The notes: generated by a model not told the origin, from the letters alone. 64,000 bases of DNA from Neocallimastix lanati (nom. inval.) (GCA_016946835.1 JACVTC010000029.1:783501-847500), one strand, 5' to 3'; shown: positions 45,793 through 59,394, numbered from the stretch's first letter. A program made the numbers and translations.

Positions 45793-46406
45793 TGTAGCGA
45801 ATCTAAAAAAAAATTAGAAATTAGAATGCTGGCATAGTGGTTAGTCACTATGACCTCAGCCTGAACCACTAGGGTTCGACTCACACCTTTACTAAAATTT
45901 TATATCATTTAAATTTTAAAGAATTTTTATACTTCATTTCTGTATTTGTTTCTGTATTTGTTTCTGTATAAATTTCTATAAAAAAAATTAACAAAAGAAA
46001 TTCTTAGAAATTAATAGAAACAAATCAGATAGAAATTCTATTTTAATTTATCTTTTATCATTATTTCTTTTAGATTCTTTTTAACCGAAAATAATCAATT
46101 TTTATGAAACTTTTTAATGATTTTATGGTTTTAAATTTTTATGGATTTAAATTTTGAAAAACTATAAATAGGAGTGAATTTCGCAGCCAAAAAAAAAAAA
46201 ATATTTTAAAAATTGTGTTTTTATTAATTATTGAATTAATTAATAAGTAATTCGAAATATTACAATAATTAATCCTTATAATTAATATTTTTAAATTTCT
46301 TAATTAATAAAACTATATTTTAAAAAACCAAATTACTTATTAATCAAAAAGTGCTTACCTATTGTGTTACACTCTTTAAAACACGGATATTCCAATATTC
46401 GTTACA
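45793..46406 (+). repeat. 3' LTR of chromovirus (about 614 bp)
   Basis: It starts TGTAGCGAAT, ends ATTCGTTACA, and has the GTAGC duplication right after it. It contains a tRNA-like segment near its start, and a TATA-like ACTATAAATAGGAG near 46165 that could begin the R region. Towards its end is an internal inverted pair, AATTAATAAGTAATT / AATTACTTATTAAT. No matching full-length 5' LTR exists in this copy, so the left border rests on the polypurine tract and the TG start. Confidence 0.75.
45823..45895 (+). ncRNA. tRNA-like / SINE-like Pol III promoter segment inside the LTR
   Basis: TGGCATAGTGG (45830-45840) fits the tRNA A box and GGTTCGACTC (45873-45882) fits the B box, with 32 bp between them as in intron-less tRNA genes. 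CCTCAG in the middle could be an anticodon loop of Glu(CUC) type. The acceptor and T stems do not pair properly, so it is not a functional tRNA. It is either a tRNA-derived SINE head captured by the LTR or an acquired internal promoter. Confidence 0.6.
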
Positions 46407-46600
46407 GTAGCAAACTTTTCAACAATGTATCAAATCTTTATCATGGAAGTTTAATTTTAACTAAATCTTTGAAAGCTGAGAATATATTCTTTAACTTACA
46501 CCAATTTTCTTTGTCTGATACTGTTGATTCTGTTATTTTCAACAGTAAACTTCATAATAGTTTCCTCCTCCAAGATTATTCTTCATCGTTTTTTTAATTG
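46407..46600 (-). pseudogene. Gag-like relic, right part
   Basis: Minus-strand continuation of the relic at 41345-41461, interrupted by the chromovirus. ILSAFKDLVKIKLP and DTLLKSLL-like segments lead into PRFREKLAY on the other side. Confidence 0.45.
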
Positions 46601-47229
46601 TCATATACATTCAGTACATCACTCTCAGTTTTAATTAAATATGATACCTATTCTAAGAGATTTCCCTCAAGTAAGGATATAATATATATGATCATAGCTC
46701 TATCTGAAATATAGACAGACTCCATTGAAATACCAATTCTACCTTTATTAAAAATCCTTCTACCTCCTTATTTTGATCACTAAAGACCAATGATACTTAA
46801 AAACATTTTCGTTTAAATTATTGTTAACAACATTACCATATCTATTATTTTAAATTCCTAAATCTTTTTATTAATTCTTCTAGCTTAAAAACATAACATA
46901 CAGTTATTTAAAGTACAAAACTAATATAGCGATTAAACAATCAATAGTTAAAGTAATAAGGCTCAATTAAATAAACTAAATGAAAAATAAAAAAAAAAAT
47001 TGTTTTAATAAAAAAAATTCCTTTTGGAATGGCCTAACAATACTCTCAAAAAGGGGGATGGTTTCGTTCCCGTTATGATGGAGATATATGTAGGAATGTT
47101 TAAGGAATTCAGCTCATTGGCAGATAGGTTACGTCGTGTTATGGGCAGCGACAAATGATATATAGCATACTAGTATGTCATACATCATCACACCTACAAT
47201 AATAGTTGTTGGGAAATTAATGGGAGATG
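46601..47229. other. Unclassified stretch with a GC-richer block
   Basis: Mostly AT-rich, but about 47020-47240 is clearly richer in G and C than its surroundings (for example AAGGGGGATGGTTTCGTTCC and GTTATGGGCAGCGACAAATG). I do not recognise a protein in any frame. It may be a relic of a mobile element or gene too decayed to name. Confidence 0.4.
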
Positions 47230-50200
47230 AGTACCTATTATGATAATAAATCTATTTCAAATTGTGAATATTAACCATTAATAAAAAAATTAAATATATT
47301 ATTAAAATATCCGAAATAAAATTTATATTATTTGATTCGTTTGAAAATGGCACCTTTTCAAAAACTAGTATGACATAATCTAGTACATTATTAATAAATA
47401 GTATATAATAATTTATAATTTTTATTACAAAAGGAAATTATTATGAAAATTTATATTATATTTTTATCCACTTATAGTTTTAAAAATGTTAAAAACACTA
47501 TTTATTTTAACATAAGAAATTAATTAGTTATAATATTTCGTTGGCTCTATTTTTAAATTCATTTAATGGACTATTAATTACTTGTCCTTATATATACATA
47601 TGTAATATATATTTAAATTATAATAATAGATTGACTTCATATTGCGAATACCAACCATTGTTAAAATTATTAAATTTATTACTAAAACATTTGAAATCAA
47701 ATGTACATTATTTGATTCGTTAGAAAATGACACCTTTTTAAATACCAGTATGACATAACCTAGCACATTATTAATAAATAGTATATAATAATTTGTTATT
47801 TTTATTACAGATATGTATATGAAAAATGTATAACTTATTGCTTTTAAAATGTAAAAAACTCTATTTACTTTAACACTATAATTTAATTAATTATAGTATT
47901 TCACTGAGCTTTACTGTTCAATTCATTTAATGGAATATTAATTACTATAGTAATTATATATACATAGATAGTATATATTTAAATTATGATAATACATACA
48001 CATCGGATTGCGAACTCCAACCATTGTTAAAATTATTAAATATATTACTAAAGTATTTGAAATCAAATGTACATTATTTGATTCGTTAGAAAATGACACC
48101 TTTTTAAATACCAGTATGACATAACCTAGCACATTATTAATAAATAGTATATAATAATTTGTTATTTTTATTACAGATATGTATATGAAAAATGTATAAC
48201 TTATTGCTTTTAAAATGTAAGAAACTCTATTTACTTTAACACTATAATTTAATTAATTATAGTATTTCACTGAGCTTTACTTTTCAATTCATTTAATGGA
48301 ATATTAATTACTATAGTCATTATATATACATAGATAGTATATATTTAAATTATGATAATAGATACACATCGGATTGCGAATATCAACCATTGTTAAAATT
48401 ATTAAATATATTACTAAAGCATTTGAAATCAAATGTACATTATTTGTTTCGTTAGAAAATGGCACCTTTTTAAATAACAGTATGACATAACCTAGCACAT
48501 TATTAATAAACAGTATATAATATTTAATAATTTTTATTACAAAAAGAAATCACTATAAAAATTTTACTATATTTTATCTACTTATTTCTTAAAAAATATA
48601 GAAGACATCATTTACTATAAAATTAGATAATAATTAATTATAATATTACACTGAGCTATATTGCGCGATTCATTAAATGGAATATTAATTACTATATTCA
48701 TTATATGTACATAGGTAGTATATATTAAAATTATGATTATAGATACACATCGGATTGCGAATATCAACCATTGTTAAAATTATTAAATATATTACTAAAG
48801 CATTTGAAATCAAATGTACATTATTTGTTTCGTTAGAAAATGGCACCTTTTTAAATACCAGTATGACATAACCTAGCACATTATTAATAAATAGTATATA
48901 ATAATTTATTATTTTTATTACAGATATATATATGAAATATTATATAACTTATTGCTTTCAAAATGTAATATACTCTATTTACTTTAACACTATAATTTAA
49001 TTAATTATAGTATTTCATTGAGCTTTACTGTTCAATTCATTTAATGGAATATTAATTACTATAGTCATTATATATACATAGATAGTATATATTTAAATTA
49101 TGATAATACATACACATCGGATTGCGAACTCCAACCATTGTTAAAATTATTAAATATAATACTAAAACATTTGAAATCAAATGTACATTATTTGTTTCGT
49201 TAGAAAATGACACCTTTTTAAATACCAGTATGACATAACCTAGCACTTTATTAATAAACATTATATAATATTTAATAATTTTTATTACAAAAGGAAATCA
49301 ATATTAAAAATTCTACTATATTTTATTTACTTATAGTTTTTGAAATGTAAAAGACATCGTTTAATATAACATTAGATAATAATTAATTATAATATTTCAC
49401 CGAGCTATATCATACGATTTATTAAATGGAATATTAATTACTATAGTCATTATATATACATAGGTATATATATTTAAATTATGATAATAGATACATTTCG
49501 GATTGCGAACTCCAACCATTGTTAAAATTATTAAATTTATTACTAAAACATTTGAAATCAAATGTATATTATTTATTTCGCTAGAAAATGGCACCTTTTT
49601 AAATAACAGTATGACATAACCTAGCACATTATTAATAAACAGTATATAATATTTAATAATTTTTATTACAAAAAGAAATCACTATAAAAATTTTACTATA
49701 TTTTATCTACTTATTTCTTAAAAAATATAGAAGACATCATTTACTATAAAATTAGATAATAATTAATTATAATATTACACTGAGCTATATTGTGCGATTC
49801 ATTAAATGGAATATTAATTACTATATTCATTATATGTACATAGGTAGTATATATTAAAATTATGATTATAGATACACATCGGATTGCGAATATCAACCAT
49901 TGTTAAAATTATTAAATATATTACTAAAGCATTTGAAATCAAATGTACATTATTTGTTTCGTTAGAAAATGGCACCTTTTTAAATACCAGTATGACATAA
50001 CCTAGCACATTATTAATAAATAGTATATAATAATTTGTTATTTTTATTACAGATATGTATATGAAAAATGTATAACTTATTGCTTTTAAAATGTAAGAAA
50101 CTCTATTTACTTTAACACTATAATTTAATTAATTATAGTATTTCACTGAGCTTTACTGTTCAATTCATTTAATGGAATATTAATTACTATAGTCATTATA

Positions 50201-53200
50201 TATACATAGATAGTATATATTTAAATTATGATAATAAATCGACTTCGGATTGCGAACTCCAACCATTGTTAAAATTAATAAATATAATACTAAAACATTT
50301 GAAATCAAATGTACATTATTTGTTTCGTTAGAAAATGACACCTTTTTAAATACCAGTATGACATAACCTAGCACATTATTAATTAACAGTACAAAAAGAA
50401 ATCAATATTAAAATTTTACTATATTTTATCTACTTATTTCTTAAAAAATATAAAAGACATCATTTACTATAAAATTAGATAATAATTAATTATAATATTA
50501 CACTGAGCTATATTGTGCGATTCATTAAATGGAATATTAATTACTATATTCATTATATGTACATAGGTAGTATATATTTAAATTATGATTATAGATACAC
50601 ATCGGATTGCGAATATCAACCATTGTTAAAATTATTAAATATATTACTAAAGCATTTGAAATCAAATGTACATTATTTGATTCGTTAGAAAATGGCACCT
50701 TTTTAAATACCAGTATGACATAACCTAGCTCATTATTAATAAAGAGTACACTATAATTTATCATTTTTATTACGGATATATTTATGAAAGATTGTATAAT
50801 TTATTGCTTTCAAAATGTAAGAGACTCTATTTACTATCTATTTACTATACCATTAGATAATAATTAATTATAGTATTTTACTGAGCTATATCATACGATT
50901 TATTAATTACTATAGTCATTATATATACATAAATAGTATATATTTAAATTATGATTATAAATCGACTTCGGATTGCGAACTCCAACCATTGTTAAAATTA
51001 ATAAATATATTACTAAAGCATTTGAAATCAAATGTACATTATTTGATTCGTTAGAAAATGACACCTTTTTAAATACCAGTATGACATAACCTAGCACATT
51101 ATTAATAAATAGTATATAATAATTTGTTATTTTTATTACAGATATGTATATGAAAAATGTATAACTTATTGCTTTTAAAATGTAAAAAACTCTATTTACT
51201 TTAACACTATAATTTAATTAATTATAGTATTTCACTGAGCTTTACTGTTCAATTCATTTAATGGAATATTAATTACTATAGTAATTATATATACATAGAT
51301 AGTATATATTTAAATTATGATAATACATACACATCGGATTGCGAACTCCAACCATTGTTAAAATTATTAAATATATTACTAAAGTATTTGAAATCAAATG
51401 TACATTATTTGATTCGTTAGAAAATGACACCTTTTTAAATACCAGTATGACATAACCTAGCACATTATTAATAAATAGTATATAATAATTTGTTATTTTT
51501 ATTACAGATATGTATATGAAAAATGTATAACTTATTACTTTCAAAATGTAATATACTCTATTTACTTTAACACTATAATTTAATTAATTATAGTATTTCA
51601 CTGAGCTTTACTTTTCAATTCATTTAATGGACTATTAATTACTTGTCCTTATATATACATATGTAATATATATTTAAATTATAATAATAGATTGACTTCA
51701 TATTGCGAATACCAACCATTGTTAAAATTATTAAATATATTACTAAAGCATTTGAAATCAAATGTACATTATTTGTTTCGTTAGAAAATGGCACCTTTTT
51801 AAATACCAGTATGACATAACCTAGCACATTATTAATAAATAGTATATAATAATTTATTATTCTTATTACAGATATATATATGAAATATTATGTAACTTAT
51901 TGCTTTCAAAATGTAAGAGACTCTATTTACTTTAACATTATAAAATAATTAATTATAGTATTTCACTGAGCTATATTGCTCAATTCATTTAATGGAATAT
52001 TAATTACTATAGTAATTATATATACATAGGTAGTATATATTTAAATTATGATAATGTATACATTTCGAACTGCGAACTCCAACCATTGTTAAAATTATTA
52101 AATATATTACTAAAGCATTTGAAATCAAATGTACCTAATTTGATTCATTAGAAAATGGCACCTTTTTAAATGTTGATATTACAAAATATAGTACATATTA
52201 TTATTGAATAGAATTGGACTTCAGAAAGAATTTTTATTTCAAAATATAGTATAATATAAAAAAAATAAACTACATTTTATTTGCTTAGTTTTCGAAATGT
52301 AAAAGTCACAATTTATTTTAACATAAAAAATTAATTATTTTATTTCATTGAGACCTTTAAAATATTGAAACTAATTAGAATCCGTTCTTAGCATAAATGT
52401 AGTTTATACATATCGAAAAGTATAAAAAGATGAAATACAGCATAATTTTTCATATATATTGCTTTCTGAAATAAAAATTAATTACTAAGTTCTATTTAAT
52501 AGTAATATATGCTTTGTTTTGTTATATCAACATTTCAAAAGGTGCTATTTTCTAACAAATCAATTAATATATGTTTGATTTCAAATGCTTTAGTAATATA
52601 GTAGAATTTTTAATATTGATTTCCTTTTGTAATAAAAATTATTAAATATTATATACTGTTTATTAATAATGTGCTAGGTTATGTCATATTGTTATTTAAA
52701 AAGGTGCCATTTTCTAATGAATTAAATAATGTACATTTGATTTCAAATGTTTTAGTAATAAATTTAATAATTTTAACAATGGTTGGAGTTCGCAATCCGA
52801 AGTCGATTTATTATTATAATTTAAATATATACTACCTATGTATGATATATAATGACTATAGTAATTAATATTCCATTTAATAAATCGTATGATATAACTC
52901 AGTGTAATATTATAATTAATTATTATCAAATGTTATAGTAAATGGTGACTTTTACATTTCAAAATCCATACATAGATAAGATATTGTATACTTTCTTAAA
53001 TAAAAACTATTAGTAATTCTTTTCTATTTATTATTAATATGCTATTAATATATATTATGTTTTGTCATATCAGCATTTAAAAAGCCAACATTTTCTAACA
53101 AATCAAATAATGTATATTTGATTTCAAATGCTTTAATAATACATTTAATTAGATTAATAATAATTGGTATTCGCAATCCGAAGTGGATCTATTATCGTAA

Positions 53201-53340
53201 TTAAAATTATACTACCTATGTATATTGACTATAATAATTAATATTCCATTTAATGAATTGAAAAATAGAGCTCAATGAAATATTATTATAATTAATTAAT
53301 TTCTTATAGTTTTCGAAATGTTAAAAAATCTATTTATTTT
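47230..53340. repeat. Satellite array of ~366/381-bp units with orientation switch
   Basis: The landmark ACCTTTT with flanking GAAAATG(G/A)C recurs at 47352, 47732, 48098, 48464, 48845, 49212, 49593, 49974, 50340, 50697, 51063, 51429, 51793 and 52160. Spacings are 357-381, falling into a ~366 and a ~381 class. Each unit also shares TTTGAAATCAAATGTACATT and CCTAGCACATTATTAATAAA. From about 52540 to 53340 the same sequence appears in reverse orientation (two to three units, more diverged). The first and last units are the most diverged, as expected at array edges. In most units the minus strand has an open frame of about 64 codons beginning MLGYVILVFKKV. Confidence 0.95.
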
Positions 53341-53449
53341 AACATAAGTAACATAATCACCAGTTAAATCTAAAATAATAAAACAAATAAGTAATATTTT
53401 TAAAATAGATAGTGTGGTATACACTAAACTCTCCCCGGAATTACAAAAT

Positions 53450-54060
53450 CTTCAAAAAATTGAATTACTTACTATAAGTTCTTTGTTTGGAATTATGCTG
53501 TTAGTAAATGTGCACTGATGAGAATTAACAGGACTTCTAACTGAACTATTCCTTTGCCATATCGGTACAACGTCGATACTCCTGGTAATGAAAATGTTTT
53601 TGCTAACCTTTCAAAAAGTAACTCATGAGAACTACTGATGATTGGTATTATATTTGCAAGATATTCCGCAAGTCTCACAATATATGGAACAGTAGACCTA
53701 TTTATGAAATTTTATATTCTAAAATATTAGAATACGAAGGAAGTAAGGAAAATTTCCTTACTTTATTGGGAAATAAAATGAAAAGGTCGTTGATAAAATA
53801 TAAAGATTTATATCGATATGGAGAAAAGGTAGAGCATTCAAATGTCCAATTGATAAAAGTTTGATTATCTGTTCCACAACAAGGGCAGAATTTAGGGCAA
53901 TCGTCAGAAACTCTACCACTTCTAACTGCAGTAGTGATATTATATTTTTATCCAGCTCTTAATATTAAGATTCAGTTAAAACCTAAACTTAAATGAGGGT
54001 ATTCAAGGCTAAGCTTGAGTTATCGTAATTCATACCTTTAATTCCTTAGAAATTACAAAC
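53450..54060 (-). pseudogene. Probable LINE ORF2 C-terminal relic
   Basis: On the minus strand, around 53910, RSGRVSDDCPKFCPCCGTDN is followed by QTFINWTFECSTFSPYR. This resembles the Cys/His cluster at the C-terminus of non-LTR retrotransposon ORF2 (C..C......H...C), here with the His lost. Downstream on the same strand KSLYFINDLFILFPNK and further fragments continue with stops. The assignment rests on the Cys cluster only. A short plus-strand open frame at 53625-53864 overlaps it and is taken as a shadow. Confidence 0.4.
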
Positions 54061-54869
54061 ATCAGACCAATATGATTCAATAACATCTTTAAATTTAGTG
54101 ATATACTTTTACTTAATTTTCTTGTGGAGTACAAGTGATTTTTTCAATCAAGAATAATGTAGCATGGAAGGTATATGGTTTATGAGATCTTTAATGATAC
54201 ATTTTGAATTTCTCCATTTACAAAAACATTTTATTTGAAGAGAAGTACAAAAGCTAGCAATTGGAAATACTTGAGGATCACAAGATAAATACTAACCGTT
54301 GAGTTCCTTTTGATATAATTCCTATATTTTTTTTTTCTTTTCAATATTAAGATAATCTTCCTTGTTCGAGGAGTCAGAATCAATACACCTCAACAATGCT
54401 GAAATACTCAGTAAAGTCGTCCAGTAGGGACAATTTTGCCTTTATAAAAAGGAAGTGTGTGAATACATTAATATTTCCACTGTTCCTGTTGGGTAAAATC
54501 AAGGGAGATACCCACCAGAAATAAATAAATAAATAAAATGCATGGACACATGAAATCATTACATAAATGTTAATTCCCTTGTAAATATTTATATGACAGT
54601 ACTTGTGCAACCCTTTCAGGTCCACAGTTAGGAAACCTGGAAAATTGTTATAGGGCGAGATAAACCATGAACTTTATGTATAATAGCTCATGAACTAAGA
54701 ACCGGGATAGATTCTTTATTATAGTACTGAATAAATAGTACATGAAATATAATAAATTTGTTATTTTGAAATATTAAATATTTGAAATTTGAAATAATAA
54801 TTTCAAATTTTGGAAAAAATAATAAAATAGAAATAAAATGATATTAACTATTAGTGATTATTTATAATA
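54061..54869. other. Unclassified, possibly more LINE relic
   Basis: The minus strand gives an 81-codon open frame (54380-54625) with no recognised family. The base composition is a little less AT-rich than the regions to the right, as in other relics here. Nothing firm can be assigned. Confidence 0.35.
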
Positions 54870-55039
54870 GAATTTATTGAATAGCAAAAAAAAAAAAATG
54901 AAATTTTTTTCCTTTTTATTTTACAGTAAGATAAATTTTAAAAAAGAAAAAAAAATTAATTATTTTTTAATTTATTTTTTTTTCCGGATGGACCAAAAGA
55001 AAAAATTTTATTTTTTTAATTTATATTTTTTCCGGACGG

Positions 55040-55400
55040 ACAAAAAATTTCAAACTTTATTTATTAATTTTTATTTTTCTTGGGCTACATTTCTTTCTTT
55101 CTTTCTGTATGACAAAAAGAACTTCTTTGTTGATCTTTAGTTATTAAAAACTTATTTTTTCGTGATTTTTTTTTCTTTAAAACTTTATTTATTAATTTTT
55201 ATTTTTCTCGTTCTTCATTTCTGTATGACACAAAGAACTCTTTTTAAACTTTAATTATTAATTTTTATTTTTTCTGTTTTTCATTTCTTTCCTTTTAAAT
55301 GACTTAAAGAACATCTTTTTAAACTTTATTTATTAATTTTTATTTTCTCGTGTTTCATTTCTTTCTTTCTGAATGACATAAGAGATTCTTTTAAACGTAT
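55040..55400. repeat. Degenerate ~75-bp tandem repeat
   Basis: AAACTTTATTTATTAATTTT, then TATTTTTCTCG, TTCATTTCTTTCTTTCTG and ATGACA.AAAGAACT recur about five times with indels. A weaker variant containing CCGGATGGACCAAAAGAAAA precedes it at 54980-55060. Confidence 0.7.
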
Positions 55401-55704
55401 TTATTAAATTCTTTTATTTTTCAAAATTCATTTATATATTAAATTTCTTAATTTTAATATTTCCTTTTTTAGTATTACATTTCATTTCATCTGAATGTAG
55501 AATAATAATTCTTTTTCAAATATATAAATTCTTAAAAATATAATATAATAAATATAATTTGAAAGAGAATTAATACATAACTTTTCTTATATTTTATTAA
55601 CTTTTTAAAGTCGATTTTAATCGATGAAATAGAAAAAGTATCAATTGATTTATTTTTTTTTGATACTTAATGAATTTTTCATATAGATAATTCATTAATT
55701 AATA

Positions 55705-55874
55705 AATACACTTTTTAAACATATATTTACTCACTCCAAATAAATTTATTTTTTATTAATATTTATTTTAAATATTTCAATTATTATATAAATACACTTT
55801 TTAAACATATATTTACTCACTCCAAATAAATTTATTTTTTATTAATATTTATTTTAAATATTTCAATTATTATT
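55705..55874. repeat. 86-bp tandem duplication
   Basis: Two copies start AATACACTTTTTAAACATAT at 55705 and 55791, and are identical through TTTAAATATTTCAATTATTA. Confidence 0.9.
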
Positions 55875-56149
55875 ATTATTATTATTATAAAATTATTTTT
55901 TATTTGTTATTTTATTTTATTTTTTTATTTTTATTTTTATTTTTTTTTTTTTTTTTAGATATAATAATTGTTCTTAATAGGTTCATTTAATTATTCATTA
56001 AAACATATTCCAAATAATTTTATTTAGATTTAAATTTCTATTTAAAGTCCAAAGAGTATATATTTAATAAATGATTTTTTTTCTTTCTTATCAGTACTTA
56101 TTTTATAGAAATTTATTTAATTACTTTTAAATGTATTTTTATTTCAAAT

Positions 56150-56223
56150 AAAATAAAACAAAACAAAACAAAAAACAAAAAACAAACAAAAAAAAAAAAA
56201 AAAAAAAAAAAAAAACATACAAA

Positions 56224-56270
<47 letters not shown>

Positions 56271-56430
56271 ACAATATAACAAATAAAACCGATAAAATAG
56301 ATAAAACAAATACATCATATATAACAAATAAAATAAATGAAACAAATAAAACAAATAAAACAAATAAAACAAATAAAACAAATAAAACAAATAAAACAAA
56401 TAAAACAAATAAAACAAATAAAACTAAATA
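56150..56430. repeat. AAAAC / AAAT / AAATAAAAC microsatellites
   Basis: The order is (AAAAC)n, a poly-A run, about 14 copies of AAAT, then about 12 copies of the 9-mer AAATAAAAC. The minus-strand open frame over it (FYLFYLFYLF) is a by-product of the repeat. Confidence 0.9.
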
Positions 56431-56993
56431 AAATCAGATTGAAATAAAACTATAACATAAATTGGTATAAATCCAAAATAGATCCAAATTGATATATTTA
56501 TTTTTATTATTTATTCTATATAGATATATGTATTTTATAATGTGAAAATCAATGTTTCTATATAGAATAAATATTATATTTTTAATCATTTAATACATAT
56601 TCAAAATATAATTTAGTATATCATTAATATTAATATCAAATGGATTTATTAGATTTATATATTTAATTATCTTATTAATGCTTAATTTCATAAATATATG
56701 TTTTTATAAATACTTCTTCTAAACAAATTTACTTTACTCAATATTCCAAATAGTTATATATTGTTATTTATTCTTACTTATTTCAAATAGTATTTTATAG
56801 ATTTATTTTGTATTGAAAGCAAATAAAATTTTCATTATAGATTTAATTTCATTTTATATTCATTCAAAGTTTATTTTTTTATTTTGAATGTGATAAATTT
56901 TCCAAATATATTTACTTATATTCAATTCATTAATGTTCATTCCAAATAGATTTAATTATTTTAGATTTTCTTATTAATGTTCATTCCAAATAT

Positions 56994-56999
<6 letters not shown>

Positions 57000-57049
<50 letters not shown>
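57000..57049. repeat. ~50-nt poly-T tract
   Basis: An uninterrupted T run flanked by unique AT-rich sequence. Confidence 0.9.
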
Positions 57050-57052
<3 letters not shown>

Positions 57053-57340
57053 GATACTTCGTCCAAAAATATTTATTTATCATTTATAATCAAATAAACT
57101 TATATAATTATTTATTCTTTAAGTAATGCTTAAATATAAAAGGCCTATTATTCCATTATCGGTTATTTTTATTTTAAGAAAATTTACATATTAATTTGTT
57201 TTTAGTTATACTCATTTCAAATTGATTTCTTAAATTTTTTTTTTTTTTATTGATATTTAATCTAAATGAATTAATAGAAACTCAGAAAAAAAAAATTATT
57301 TATTATATTATTAATGCTTATTTTAAACATCTCAATTATA

Positions 57341-57520
<180 letters not shown>

Positions 57521-59394
57521 TAAATAGATTTATTTTTCCATCACTCATTAAATTTTACATATTCATTTATTTCGCCATTAAATATTTTTGGATTTTTCTT
57601 GAATTTAATAATCATTTTAAAAAGATTTTCTTATTTTGAATGTATTACTCTTTTCAAATATATTAATTTTTTTTCATAAATTCTTTTCTAAAGAGGTTTA
57701 TTTACTTTCATTAAAACTCTTTTTTTTTTTTTTTTTATTAAAAAAAAAAAAAGTTATTTCCATTAATTCTCATACTCTTTCTAAGTACATTGATTTGAAT
57801 TTAATATTTCTTTCGAATAGGCTTATATTCATTAATATTTGTCTCAAATATATTTATTTGGAGGAAATATTCTTTCCATATAGATTTAGTTTTTCTTAAA
57901 AATACTTCTTCCAAAAAGATTTAGCTTTCATTAATATTTCATATATCAAATAAATTTATATAGTTTTTTATTCTTGAATGTAATATTCATTAAAAATATT
58001 TTATATAATATTAAATGTAAATATTCATTCCAAACAAATCCAAAGAAATATCTTTATATCATTAATAAATTTTTTATATACTTTTTATTTCATTTATTTT
58101 CCATTCCAGAATAAAATGAATCTTAAATAGATTAATTTATTTTTGGTTGTGACATTTAAAAACTAGTAAATTTATATGTTTATATTGGTATCATTGAATG
58201 ATTTGCTATTAATACTTATTAATATTCATTTCAAATAAGACTATTTATTTTTATTAAATAAAATTTCAATTTTTTTTTTTTTTTTGAAATAATATATTTT
58301 TAATAAAACTTTTATAGATTATATAGATTTATTCATTTGCATTAAACTTCCATAAATATTGATTTATTAACATTAATACTCCTTCTAAATAGATTTTACT
58401 TCCCATTAATCTCTGATATTCCTTTCAAATATATTTATATATCATTGAATGAAATAGTTATTTAATATATTTTTATACCATTAAAATAGATTTATATATT
58501 TTTGAATTTAGTATTCATTCCGAATAGACCAAAAAGAACCAAAAAAAAAAAAAAAATTATTTATTGATAATCTATTTATTAAAAACGCATTTAAAGTCAT
58601 AATAAGCATAGTTTTTATTTTTCATTAATTGCTAATGCTTTATTTATTCATTCTTAAATGTTTTATTCAATAAAAAGGAATTTAAAATTTGTTATAAATT
58701 GCTTTTATTTTCCATTAATTATTAATGTATGTTTTAAATAGATTTGTATAATTATTCCTAAAAGTATAATTTATTCACAATAAATATATATATTTTTAAC
58801 GAAATAATCATCCTAAATAGATTTAAATAAATTTATTTAAATATTTAAAAAGATTTATTTCCCTATTTACTTTTGAATGATAACATTTATTCAATATTTA
58901 TTTGTAGATATTATTGAATTCAATATTCATTCCAAATAGATTTAAATATTTTTGAATAGAATAATTATTTTAAATTGACCTAAACAAATTTATTTATTTT
59001 GGAATGTAATAATTATATATAATTCTAATAAATTTATTTAATTTTCTCATTAATAACCATTCCAAATAAATTTAGTTAACTTCTAAGGTAGAATTCCTTT
59101 CGATGAAATATATTTATTTTTTAATGTAATATTCATTCTAAATTAATCCTCAAATATTTAAATAACATATTTTTGAATGTTATATTCATTCTTGAATATA
59201 ATATTTATTTAAATAAATATATTCATATATTATTGAATGTAATATCTATTCTATAAATTTTTATTTTCATTTTTTTTTTATTGAAATTCATTTTAAACAT
59301 ATTTTATTTTTCATTAATAATCCTTTCAAATAGATTTATATAATTATTCCTAAATGTATCATTCATTTAAGATTGATTTATATATACTTTTTGA

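Larger units (their letters stand above)
41462..46406 (+). mobile_element. Ty3/gypsy chromovirus lacking RT/RNase H, with snap-back left end
   Basis: One integrated unit is delimited by the GTAGC duplication. The right end is a normal-looking LTR (45793-46406) preceded by a purine tract. The left end (41462-41692) is not a full LTR: it is the last ~76 bp of the LTR preceded by an inverted copy of the last ~180 bp. Both outer termini are therefore U5-type, TGTAACGAATATTGG and its complement. Inside is a leader with a 40-bp tandem repeat, a 59-A tract and ATT-rich microsatellite, then the 995-residue ORF. The element cannot make its own cDNA and must have been copied with RT supplied in trans, or by an earlier complete form. 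Confidence 0.85.

Noticed and set aside
45823-45895. Functional tRNA-Glu gene
   Set aside because: A and B boxes are good, but the acceptor and T stems do not pair, so only a tRNA-like or SINE-like call is justified.
47230-53340. CRISPR-like array
   Set aside because: Units are ~366-381 bp with no short direct repeat/unique spacer pattern, and the genome is eukaryotic.
54877-55140. 87-codon Lys/Phe-rich plus-strand frame
   Set aside because: It overlaps degenerate tandem repeats and poly-A/T tracts; no protein family is recognisable.
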